The notes under the pieces: generated by a model
Databases searched by the model: none
What the model saw: the letters and a program-made list of their open reading frames with translations, nothing else
What the model was told of the DNA's origin: nothing
Part shown: positions 1 to 64,000 of the stretch, piece after piece
How positions within the stretch are numbered: the stretch's first letter is position 1
Layout: every line of letters begins with the position of its first letter
Program-made: the position numbers and the translations under genes
NCBI RefSeq assembly: GCF_040939455.1
Contig: NC_134117.1
Location: 60,968,501 to 61,032,500 of the forward strand
Direction of reading: 5' to 3'
DNA length: 64,000 nt
Origin: Microcebus murinus
Taxonomy: Eukaryota; Chordata; Mammalia; Primates; Cheirogaleidae

Positions 1-67
1 CTTCTCAGATGTAATGAGAAAATAGGTTACTATGAGAGAAGACAAGATAATGTATATTTGGTATAAA

Positions 68-190
68 GAGCATTGGACTTGGGAATAAGGAGACTTGGAT
101 TCTAGTTTTAGCCTTCTATAGTCTAGTTGTGTGACCTTGTACAGGTAATAGTGTCTGGGTTTCCTCATTCATAATACAAGAATCTTGCCA
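68..190 (-). repeat. MIR-like fragment
   Basis: The text 'ttctagttttagcc...gtgtgaccttgtacaggtaa...ggtttcctcat' has the order and spacing of an antisense MIR SINE core, heavily diverged. Only the general pattern supports it. Confidence 0.5.
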
Positions 191-216
191 AGCTTATCTA
201 TGTAATAAAAGTTTCA

Positions 217-502
217 ACTGGGTGTGGTGGCTCATGACTGTAATTCTACCACTGTGAGAGGCCAAGGCAGGAGGATTGCTTGAGGTCAGGAGCTTGAGAC
301 CAGCCTGACCAAGAGCGAGACCATGTCTCTACTAAAAATAGAAAACATCAGCAGGGGTGGTGGTATACACCTGTAGTTCCAGCTACTTGGAAGGTTGAGG
401 GGGGAGGTTGGCTTGAGTCCAGGAATTTGAGGTTGCAGTGAGCTATGATGATGTCACTGCACTCTAGCCAGGGTGACAGAGGGAGACTCTGTCTCAAAAA
501 AA
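217..502 (+). mobile_element. Alu (old, J-like)
   Basis: Dimeric Alu without the strepsirrhine linker, ending in oligo-A. Target-site duplication (TSD) aaaagtttca at 207-216 and 503-512. Confidence 0.9.
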
Positions 503-506
503 AAAA

Positions 507-1188
507 GTTTCATCTTTCTGTTTTCAAGTTTTTATTTGAAAACATTTAAAAATCCTGTGCTGTCAAACCTATAGAAAGAATTTAGCTACTTTGCCCAATT
601 ACTACCACAAATTTCACGTAGTTGGGGAGATTGGTTAGGTTTTTTTCCAAGATGATATACATTACGTTTTTGAGTGACTTGATATGTTGATAAATCTTTT
701 GTAATTTAGAAGCAGGCAAAATAAAGTATTACTATAGATGTATGTGTTTACCTTCTTCCTGGCCATAGTTCAGGTTTTTGTAATTCTGTTTCTCTCTATA
801 TGTTCTATCTATATTGTCAATTGAAACAATAATATTTATGACTTTCCATTCTAATTTATATAGTATATAAATTATTTTAGTAATATTTAGTAATTATTTA
901 GTAATGTTTTATTAGTATATAAAGTATTCTAATTTATAATTATATGTGCCATATACAACATATATATATATACATACATACATATTTCTGTTTTCCATAC
1001 TTCCAGGTTGAAGCATTGATGGTTTTAGAGTACCTACTATAATCATATTACGTGTTGAAAATAATTATTGCTATGAGTTAATATTCTGACTTTTGCCATG
1101 AAAGCTTTGTTTGCCACAGATGTGTTGAATGTATTACATTTGTGAAAAAAGGGATTATTTAGTTGGAGGCATAGTCTGTTTCACAGGA
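507..1188. other. Intron, AT-rich, no gene seen
   Basis: AT-rich USP54 intron. A short (TA)n/(CATA)n run lies near 955-985. I recognise no other element. Confidence 0.6.
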
Positions 1189-1197
1189 CTTTTAGAG

Positions 1198-1764
1198 GCC
1201 AGGCATGGTTGTTCATGCCTGTAATCCCAGCACCTTGGGAGGCTGAGGCATGAGGATCACTTGAGGCCAGGAGTTCGAGACCAGCCTGGACAACAAAGTG
1301 GTACCCTGTCTCTACAAAAAGTAATAAAAAAATTAGCCAGGCATGGTGGTATGTATCTTACTTGGGAGGCTGAGTAAGGAGGATCACTTGAGCCCAGATG
1401 TTGGAGGATGCAGTGAGTCATGATTATACGACTACCACTCCAGCTAGGGTGACAGAACAAAGATCCTGTCTCTAAAAAGAAAAAAATCCTAGCACTCTGG
1501 GAGGCCAAGGTGGGAGGATGGCTTGAGCTCAAGAGTTTGAAACCAGCCTGAGCAAGAATGAGACCCTGTCTCTACTAAAAATATAAAAATTAGCCGGGCG
1601 TCATGATATGTGCCTGTAGTCTCAGCTACTCAGGAGGCTGAAGTAGGAAGATTGCTTGAGCTCAGGAGCTTGAGGTTGCTGTGAGCTAGGCTGACACTAC
1701 GGCACTCTAGCTTAGGCAAGAGAGTGAGACTCTGTCTCAAAAAAAAAAAAAAAAGAAACCAAAC
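1198..1764 (+). mobile_element. Two head-to-tail Alus sharing one TSD
   Basis: A J-like Alu (1198-1487) runs through its A-rich tail directly into a second Alu (1488-1764) that lacks about its first 30 bases and begins at 'atcctagcactctggg'. The pair is bounded by a single TSD, cttttagag (1189-1197 and 1765-1773). Confidence 0.85.
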
Positions 1765-2119
1765 CTTTTAGAGTATGTATCTTGAGACTTAAGTAAGATG
1801 AAGCTCCAGAGCTATGCTGTGATCTGGGGCTCCAGAGGTAGTGCTTTTCCATATTCATATTTCTTTAGTTTTTTACCTGGTGTCCCTTTTTCCAGGATCC
1901 CATCCACGTTACCATGTTTACATTTATTGGTCATGTGCTAGTTTCTCAGAATGTTCTTATTTTTGATGACCTTGATAGTTTTGAAGAATACTGATCAAGT
2001 ATTTTGTAGGATGACCCACCCTTTATTGGAATTTTTCTGATGTTTTTCTCATGATTAGATGGGGGTAATGGGTTTTGGGGAGGAAGACAACAAAAGTAAA
2101 GTACCAAAGTACCATTCTT

Positions 2120-2440
2120 TTTTTTTTGAGACAGAATCTCACTCTGTTGCCCGGGCTAGAGTGCCATGGTGTCAGCCCAGCTCACAGCAACCTCGATCCC
2201 TGGGCTCAAGCGATCCTACTGCCTCAGCCTCCCCAGTAGCTGGGACTACAGGCACACGCCACCATGCCTGGCTAATTTTTTCTATATGTTTTTAGTTGTC
2301 CAGCTAATTTCTTTCTATTTTTAGTAGAGATGGGGTCTTGCACTTGCTCAGGCTGGTCTTGAACTCCTGAGCTTAAACGATCCTCCTGCCTCAGCCTCTT
2401 AGAGTGCTAGGATTACAGGTGTGAGCCACCATGCCCAGCC
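2120..2440 (-). mobile_element. Alu
   Basis: Full dimer in antisense, with the poly-T at its left end. Perfect 15-bp TSD caaagtaccattctt at 2105-2119 and 2441-2455. Confidence 0.95.
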
Positions 2441-2820
2441 CAAAGTACCATTCTTATCCATCACATTAAGGGTATGAGCTATGACTATGATTTATTTATA
2501 ACTGTTGGTATCACTATGATTTTTTATCCTATTGACTTAAGGAGGTCACCTCTCTCAGAAAGGTCCAAAAATTGAGAATTCAAATGAAGACAAAATTCTA
2601 CACTATGATTCAAGCTTCTAATATAAATTTTAAAATAATCTTGCTTTTCTTGTGTGGACCATTAAAATAAATCCTTATTCTGTAGCTTTTAACCCATAAA
2701 TTTCGTCTTCAGGATCACATTTGATGTTTGTTTACCATCTTTTTATGTGTGACCCTCACTTTATGATCAAATTAATATATATCCCAGAATATGGCCATTC
2801 ATTCTTGTTAGATACCTCAC

Positions 2821-3436
2821 TTTTTTTTTTTTTTGATACTCAAGAGATCTTTATTGATTTAACTATAACAGCAACCATTGATGAGAACTGAATTTTTTCC
2901 CTAATTTCCAAACACCCACTGGTTTGGAAGGACAGTTAAAAAAACAAATTGATCATGGGATCACACAGGACTGCCTGAAGGACTGCATGGTGCCCTCTGC
3001 TATCCATCCACAATAGTGGGACGGATGGGATGGGAGGGTGGGTGAGGAGACGACACATCAGAGAGACAGAGGGAAGACGAGGAAAGTGCTGGCAGTCTCC
3101 GCTTTTCCATTCAGAATGGATGGAACTGGGCCATTGGTGGCACTAAGGGAAGGGCTATTTTTATTAAATAAAATCTTTTAAGATGCTTAAAATGGACACC
3201 TTAGCATGTGAGTGTCCTTTGGGCTCTTCAAGACCCCTTCTTTAAGGTTTACCCCTGGGGTGGCAGAGGGTCTCCTCACCCAGGTGGACAAGGTTGGGCT
3301 CCATCTGCAGTGAAGGAAAGGCACTGGCACACGGTGCTGGGTGATCCCGATACAGACACCAGGTAGGAGCAGGATGGCTTACCCACAATTTGCTTAGTTC
3401 CTTCCCTCCCCCTGGTTTCCAGTTAAAATTACCCTT
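2821..3436 (-). pseudogene. Processed retrocopy of an mRNA 3' end
   Basis: The minus strand reads as a unique 3'-UTR-like sequence ending in a polyadenylation signal (AATAAA; TTTATT on + at 2850-2855) and a poly-A tail (poly-T from 2821). TSD gatacctcac flanks it at 2811-2820 and 3437-3446. These are the hallmarks of L1-mediated retroposition. I see no coding frame and did not recognise the parent gene. It is probably a 5'-truncated copy. Confidence 0.8.
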
Positions 3437-3601
3437 GATACCTCACTTTTTTGACATTTGTTTTAACATACTAGAATGAGCTTTTCTCTTGGAAATGAAG
3501 ATATTTTCTGCATTCATTACCTATGTTTGCTTGAACTCTTTACTTTAAAATTAAATGGTACCTCTTCATAGAGTAATGAAGTATTTTCCCTTTTTTGCCA
3601 G

Positions 3602-58448
<54,847 letters not shown>

Positions 58449-59100
58449 GTAAGAGTGCATACAGTGGTAGGGGGAGTGAGAATCATATAAAAGCTAAAAG
58501 GAGGATGACAAGATTAGAAGAAGGATGATGTTCTGTATAGATGATATCTCCAGCTTAGTAGGAGGTAGTAAAACTTCTGACTTGACTCAGAAAGCCTTCA
58601 GGACAAAGGCTAGACATTTTTCTGGCTAGAGTGGAGAATAGGGACAGAACTATCACTCATAGATCAATTCCCCCCTTCTAAAGAAAGAGACTGCTAAGTA
58701 TTTGCCCATGGCTTCTCTAGTAGGCCGTGCTAGCTAAGGAATAGGTCTTTGAGGGTGACTCAGCATGAGATAGGGCAGGCTGAGCAGAAAATACATTCTT
58801 CTATGGCATAAGTAATCCCAAGATTGAACTTCCAGGTCCACCTTGCAATAGGATGTCCACACTGAACCTAATCTCCAGTGTGGTATTTCCAGATCATACT
58901 GAACCAGCAATATCAAGACCTTCCATGATCCATTCAGGAACTGCCAAGTGTAGTGTTCACAGATTTTTCAATGCCTGTAGGGTAGCCATTCACTGATTCT
59001 CCTTAAGATAATACTGAGGAGTGGAGCCTACACCTTAAGTGCACATCACAGACTTAATTCTGGAAATGATAAGAACAATGTTTGTAACTTAGATTGTTGC
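58449..59100. other. Intron, no element recognised
   Basis: Unique-looking. The next human-like exon (ADGMGRRLHS...) was looked for and not found before 64000. Confidence 0.6.
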
Positions 59101-59396
59101 TTTTTTTTTTTTTTGAGATAGGATCTCATTCTATTGTTCGGGATAGAGTGCAGTAGTGTTAAAATAGCTCACTGCAACCTCAAATGCCTGGGCTCAAGTG
59201 ATCCTACTGCTTCAGCCTCCTGACTAGCTAGGACTACAGATGTGCACCACAACACTCAGCTAATTTTTGTAGTTTTTGAAGAGACGGGGTCTTGCTATTT
59301 GTTTATGCTGGTCTCAAACTCCTAGCCTCGAGTGATCCTCCTGCCTCAGCCTCCCAAAGTGCTAGGATTACAGGTGTGAGCCACTGTGCCTAGCCA
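59101..59396 (-). mobile_element. Alu (old, J-like)
   Basis: Antisense dimer, diverged. Confidence 0.88.
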
Positions 59397-59435
59397 GATA
59401 TTGATGCTCTTAACTCCAAAGCCTCAGCTATTTTC

Positions 59436-59580
59436 CTGGTTCCAACACTAACTCTCAGTATTAATTTGGACAAGTCATTTAATTTCTCAGTGCCAAGTTT
59501 TTACCTGTAAAGTGAAAGAATCAGCTCAATGATTTTTGTTAAGGTACGTTCCAATTCTGAAATGGTATGTATAATTCTGT
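59436..59580 (-). repeat. MIR fragment, antisense
   Basis: 'ggacaagtcatttaatttct' and 'aatggtatgtataattctgt' fit the antisense MIR core. Confidence 0.7.
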
Positions 59581-59894
59581 GAAATTGAACTCAGAGAACT
59601 TTTATCTTTAGCTTGGGTGTGACAATTTCCATAATGGTATAGGTTTTGAGGATCTGCATTCTAGTGTAGATTTTGCAGTAACATCTATTAAGTGGTCTTT
59701 AGCTACATGGGACAGTATAATATGGGAAGTTCCTAAAGAATGAGGAAAAGCTGGAGTCTGCCTCAATGAGCTTCCTATCTAATATAAGGGAAAAAGAATA
59801 TACAAATATTAAGTGTTTTAAAGAAGAATAATAAGCATATAAAATAATATATTGCAATATTGAACTAACTAGTTGAATGTTAAACATTATTTTT
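59581..59894. other. Intron, no element recognised
   Basis: AT-rich, unique-looking. Confidence 0.5.
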
Positions 59895-59910
59895 AAAAAC
59901 CAAAGGCCCC

Positions 59911-59995
59911 GGGGGGAGGGGGGGAAATGGGCATTTATTGAAACCTTAAAATCTGTACCCCCATAATATGCCGAAATAAAAAAAAAACAAAAAAA
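59911..59995 (+). mobile_element. 85-bp L1 insertion (extreme 5' truncation)
   Basis: Only the last bases of a lemur L1 3' UTR ('acccccataatatgccgaa' plus poly-A). Perfect 16-bp TSD aaaaaccaaaggcccc (59895-59910 and 59996-60011). The site reads tttt|aaaaa, an ideal L1-endonuclease cut. Confidence 0.92.
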
Positions 59996-60011
59996 AAAAA
60001 CCAAAGGCCCC

Positions 60012-60860
60012 TTATATTACCCAAAATAGCAACATTTTTCATTGTAGGTAATTTTGAAAATATATTATCAAAAACCATTGATAATCTCACTGTTAATATT
60101 TTCATGAGTTTACCTTTGCTTTTTTTTTTATACCTATACACTATATATTTTGTTTTGTTTTTTGCAAAAAGCAGGATCATTGCAATATAGATATACAGTT
60201 TAGTCTCATTATTTTCTTAAGTTATATCTATGAGCATTTACCATAAAAACTACCTTTAGGCTGGGCACAGTGGCTCACACCTGTAATCCTAGCACTTTGG
60301 GAGGCTAAGGCAGGAGGATCTCTTGAGGCCAGGGGTTCAAGACCAGCCTAAGCAACAGCAAGACCCCGTCTCTATAAAAAATAGAAAAAAATTAGCCAGA
60401 TATGGTGGTGCATACCTGTAGTCCTAGCTACTTGGGAGGCTGAGGCAGAGGATTGCTTGATCCTAGGTGTTAGAGGTTGCAGTGAGCTATTGTGATACCA
60501 CTGCGTTCTACCCCAGACAATAGATTGAGACCCTGTCTCAAAAAAATAAAACAAAATAAAAAACTACCTTTAATGATAATAGTATGCTACATATGAATGT
60601 GCCATAATTTATTTATTCAACCATTCTACTATTGTTAACTATTTAGGTTAATTCCAATTTTTTAATAATAAAGCACTGTGATGAATATCTTTTCCCTAAG
60701 TGTTTGGCCACATGTCTCTTAAGGTCCTTAGAATAAACTTTTAGAAGACTGATAACTAGTTAAAGGTTAAAAACTTTTAAAACTCTCTTGATAAATACTG
60801 GCAAATTAGCCTTGAGGAAGATTACATTTCTGAAAAATATCCAAGAGTACCTATCAACTA
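60012..60860 (-). repeat. Old L1, antisense, split by an Alu
   Basis: 60012-60244 and 60573-60860 ('atttattcaaccattctact', 'tgatgaatatcttttcccta', 'ttagaataaacttttagaag', 'ctggcaaattagccttgagg') are decayed antisense L1. Confidence 0.65.
60259..60558 (+). mobile_element. Alu
   Basis: TSD aaaaactaccttta at 60245-60258 and 60559-60572. Confidence 0.94.
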
Positions 60861-61149
60861 TTTTTTTTTTTACTTAATAGTATACAAAAACTAATTTAAA
60901 GACTCCACCAAGTAAGTCAGTTAGTTCTCAAAATACTTGTCAAATCAAAGTAGTCTTTATTTTGACTAGAGTCCCTGGTTTGAAAACTTGTGTCCTTAAG
61001 AATTGATATGACATAGAATAAAGAAATGATCATGTGGAATTAATCAGGAAGTGGATGATGAAGGAAAATGGCAATTAGGTTCCATATATGAAAGAATATA
61101 ATTTTGGAGGAGTTCTTTATCTTATTATAAAGCATTTATTAAGTACCAA
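60861..61149. other. Intron, no element recognised
   Basis: Unique-looking sequence. Confidence 0.5.
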
Positions 61150-61415
61150 ATTACTTTTTTTTTACCTTGCTTTGTTGCCTTGGTTATAGTGCAGTGGCAT
61201 CATCGTAGCTGCAGCCTCCAACTCGGAGGCTTAAACGAGCCTCCTGAGCAGCTGGGACTACAGGTGCACACCACCACAACTAACTTGCTTTTTTATTTTT
61301 TGTAGAGTCAGGGGTCTTGGTATATTGCTCAGGCTGATCTCAAACTCCTGGCCTCAAGTGATCTTCCTGCCTTAGCTGCCCAAAGTGCTAGGATTATCAG
61401 ATATGAGCCATTGTG
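61150..61415 (-). mobile_element. Alu (old)
   Basis: Antisense, with losses in the first arm. Its far end 'ttgtgctcacacc' became the target of the next Alu. Confidence 0.82.
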
Positions 61416-61425
61416 CTCACACCTT

Positions 61426-61763
<338 letters not shown>

Positions 61764-61773
61764 CTCACACCTT

Positions 61774-62170
61774 GTTTTAAAAAATTACTTTATTGATATA
61801 TAATTTACATACTATGCATTTTACCTATTTAAAGTGTACAATGAGTGTATTAGAATTCAAAGTATATTGGAGTTCTTTATCCATTACCACAGTTTTAAAA
61901 TGTTTTCATCACCCCAAAAAGAAACCCTGTGTCCATTAGCAGTCACTCCCCATTTCTCTCTCCTCCTCTCCCCAGCCCCAGGCAACCACTAATCTATTTT
62001 CTATCTCTATAGTTTTGCCTGTTCTGGACATTTCATATAAATGGAATCATACAGTATGTGGTCTTTTGTGACCAGATGAATTTTGACATGATCATAGTTC
62101 CTAAAGTGTTATATAAATACTGCTCTTGACCTATATTCTGGATTTCATAGTATTTTGAAGTTGGGCAGAC
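61774..62170 (-). repeat. Old L1, antisense 3' UTR
   Basis: 'ctttattgatatataattta', 'tcaccccaaaaagaaaccct' and 'gcctgttctggacatttcat' are recurrent antisense L1M text. Confidence 0.75.
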
Positions 62171-62597
62171 ATCATCTTATAGATACCTACTTAAAAATAA
62201 AAAAGAACTTGTTATGGAGAATTTCAAATATATTCAAAAGTAAAAAGTAAGAGTAAATGTTGTAATAACCTACTCCACTAAGTACTTATCACCAGCTTCC
62301 ATGGTGATTGTCTTGACAAATTATTGATGTATAGCCAGTTTGATTTAGTTATAGCCCCCCTTTTTTTCTTCCCCATTAGATTATTTTAAAGCAAATCTCA
62401 GTATATCATTTCATCCATTAATAATTTAGAATGTATCTCTCAGAAATAAAGACTCTTTTTAAAAGGCAAAACTATATTATTATAACTAAAAAATGAACAG
62501 TATTTTCTTTCCTGTTTATTGGTTTTGGGGAAAAAATTAAAAATAAAATAAAATAATAAAAAACCAAAAAAACAATATTTATTTATTTATTTATTAT
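62171..62597. repeat. Ancient repeat, family uncertain, and (TTTA)n
   Basis: 'ggagaatttcaaatatattc' to 'acctactccactaagtactt' resembles the repeat at 39075. A (TTTA)n run is at 62578-62597. Confidence 0.5.
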
Positions 62598-62906
62598 TTT
62601 TTTTGAGACAGAGTCTCACTCTGTTGCCCTGGCTAGAGTGCTGTGGTGTCAGCCTAGCTCACAGCAACCTGAAACTCTTGGGCTTAAGTGATCCTCCTGC
62701 CTCAGCCTCCCGAGTAGCTGGGACTACAGGCATATGCCACCATGCTCGTCTAATTTTTTTCTATATATTTTTAGTTGTCCAGCTAATTTCTTTCTATTTT
62801 TTTAGTAGAGATGGGGTCTTGCTCTTGCTCACGCTGGTCTCGAACTCCTGAACTCAAATGATCCGCCCACCTCAGCCTCCCAGAGTACTAGGATTACAGG
62901 TGTGAT
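62598..62906 (-). mobile_element. Alu, 5' truncated
   Basis: Antisense. It ends at 'ggattacaggtgtga', lacking the last 20 or so bases. Confidence 0.9.
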
Positions 62907-62948
62907 TTCTTAACACAATACAATAGCTAGCCAATATTCAGTGTCGCT

Positions 62949-63214
62949 GGGGCGCAGTAGCTCACACCTATAATCCCAGCAATTTGAGAGGCCAAGATGG
63001 GATGATTGCTTGACACCAGGAGTTTGAGACCAGTCTGGGCAGCATAGTGAGATCTTGTCTCTACCAAAAATTTAAAAATTGGCCAGGAATGGTGGCAAAT
63101 GCTTGTATGTGCCAGTTTCTTACTCAGGAGGCTGAGGCAAGAGGATCACTTGAGCCCAGGAGTTTGAGGTTACAGTGAGTTGGGCAACAGAGTGAGACCC
63201 TGTCTCGAAAAAAA
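62949..63214 (+). mobile_element. Alu (old, J-like)
   Basis: Sense, with a deletion in the second arm before 'ttgggcaacagagtgagacc'. Confidence 0.87.
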
Positions 63215-63859
63215 AATTATTGGGCAAGAGGGTAAATATATTTTCATTTTAATGGAGATTTTCAGGTTGCATTTAGGAAGACTAACACAAGGATATATTC
63301 CTATACTTTTGGGGGAGTCTTTTAAGGAAATAAGGATTCCTAGGCTCTAATTGCAAACATTCTGATTTAGGTCTGTGGTGAGGTCTAGGAAGCTGTATTT
63401 TTAGTAGCTCCCAGATCAATCTGAGGTGGTTCTGAAACTGCATTTAAGTATCAGGAAATATTGAAAATAACTGGTCTTCATTACTTACATCAGCAATATT
63501 ATGCCTATATATGCCATATATATGTGTGTATCTATACACATATATGAATCATAGTATCAAATCAAGATGTGAATTGGCTACATATGTAGCAAATATAGGT
63601 CAAGAGCATGTACATTTTCAGAATGGAAGACTTAATTAGTCAGATTGGGGACATCCCTTTGGGAGTTACATATCCCATTTAGATCAACTCTTCTCTGAAC
63701 AATCTAGAAAGATTTAAAGAGGGGATAAGCATTTAGTGGGTGCTTAGAATTTAAGTGATTGAGAGAAGCTAAGTGGGGCGGGACATAAAAGACCATTACA
63801 CATGTAAAATGTTTCTGAAAAGCTTCTGTTTAGAATAATAAGCAGTTACCAGTGAGATG
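63215..63859. other. Intron, no element recognised
   Basis: Includes a short (TATA)/(CA) run at 63505-63545. 'aggtctgtggtgaggtctag' at 63370 hints at an old MER5-type piece. Confidence 0.5.
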
Positions 63860-63990
63860 ATAAAGAGTACCATGCTGAAAATCAATAGACTTGAATTATA
63901 ATCCTGGTTAAACTACTTACTACCTGTCAGATGCTGGAACTCATTTTCCTGTTATATAAAATGAGGAGGTATGATAGATGATTACTATGA
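63860..63990 (-). repeat. MIR fragment, antisense
   Basis: 'cttgaattataatcctggtt' and 'aactcattttcctgttatat' fit antisense MIR. Confidence 0.6.
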
Positions 63991-64000
63991 TCATTTCAGT

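Noticed and set aside
1..3601. Upstream Cys-box exon of USP54
   Set aside because: No NSCFLNSALQ-like coding text on the + strand; it must lie before base 1.

Overview
The window is a piece of a primate nuclear genome, most likely from a strepsirrhine such as a lemur. The evidence is more than 60 dimeric Alu elements. Most carry the 'ttggccaattaattt' linker segment that I associate with strepsirrhine Alus rather than monkey or ape Alus. Two LINE-1 tails ending in 'acccccataatatg(c)tgaaataaa' and one transposon with near-perfect terminal repeats fit the same lineage. The species is inferred, not proven.

One gene fills the window: USP54, a ubiquitin-specific-protease-family protein, read on the + strand. 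Seventeen coding exons lie between 3602 and 58448. All are open, flanked by AG acceptors and GT donors (one GC donor), and phase-compatible. They total 3919 nt, corresponding to about residues 50-1355 of human USP54 (numbering from memory of the human protein). The exon with the start codon and the catalytic Cys box lies upstream of base 1. The C-terminal exons lie beyond base 64000.

Layout. 1-3601: intron with Alus and a 3'-UTR-like retrocopy. 3602-3694: first visible exon. 3695-27109: a 23.4-kb intron with many Alus, old L1/L2/MIR, a Tigger-like element and a young L1 tail. 27110-36464: the rest of the catalytic domain in seven exons, with two very short introns (139 and 113 nt). 36465-58448: the long, mostly disordered Ser-rich region, a charged coiled-coil segment and an MIT-like helical segment, ending in a 1388-nt exon. 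58449-64000: intron.

Besides the constitutive exons I see a 24-nt in-frame microexon candidate (52555-52578), a 59-nt frame-shifting 'poison' exon candidate (37916-37974), and a 179-nt GC-AG intron whose retention would add a hydrophobic tail. Other notable elements are a 400-bp TA-flanked inverted-repeat transposon, a U6 snRNA-L1 chimeric retropseudogene, several loci where Alus inserted repeatedly at one site, and a few extremely short retroinsertions. I see no bacterial, viral, CRISPR or tRNA feature and no unknown multi-gene system. Novelty here would lie in splicing and in retroelement behaviour.
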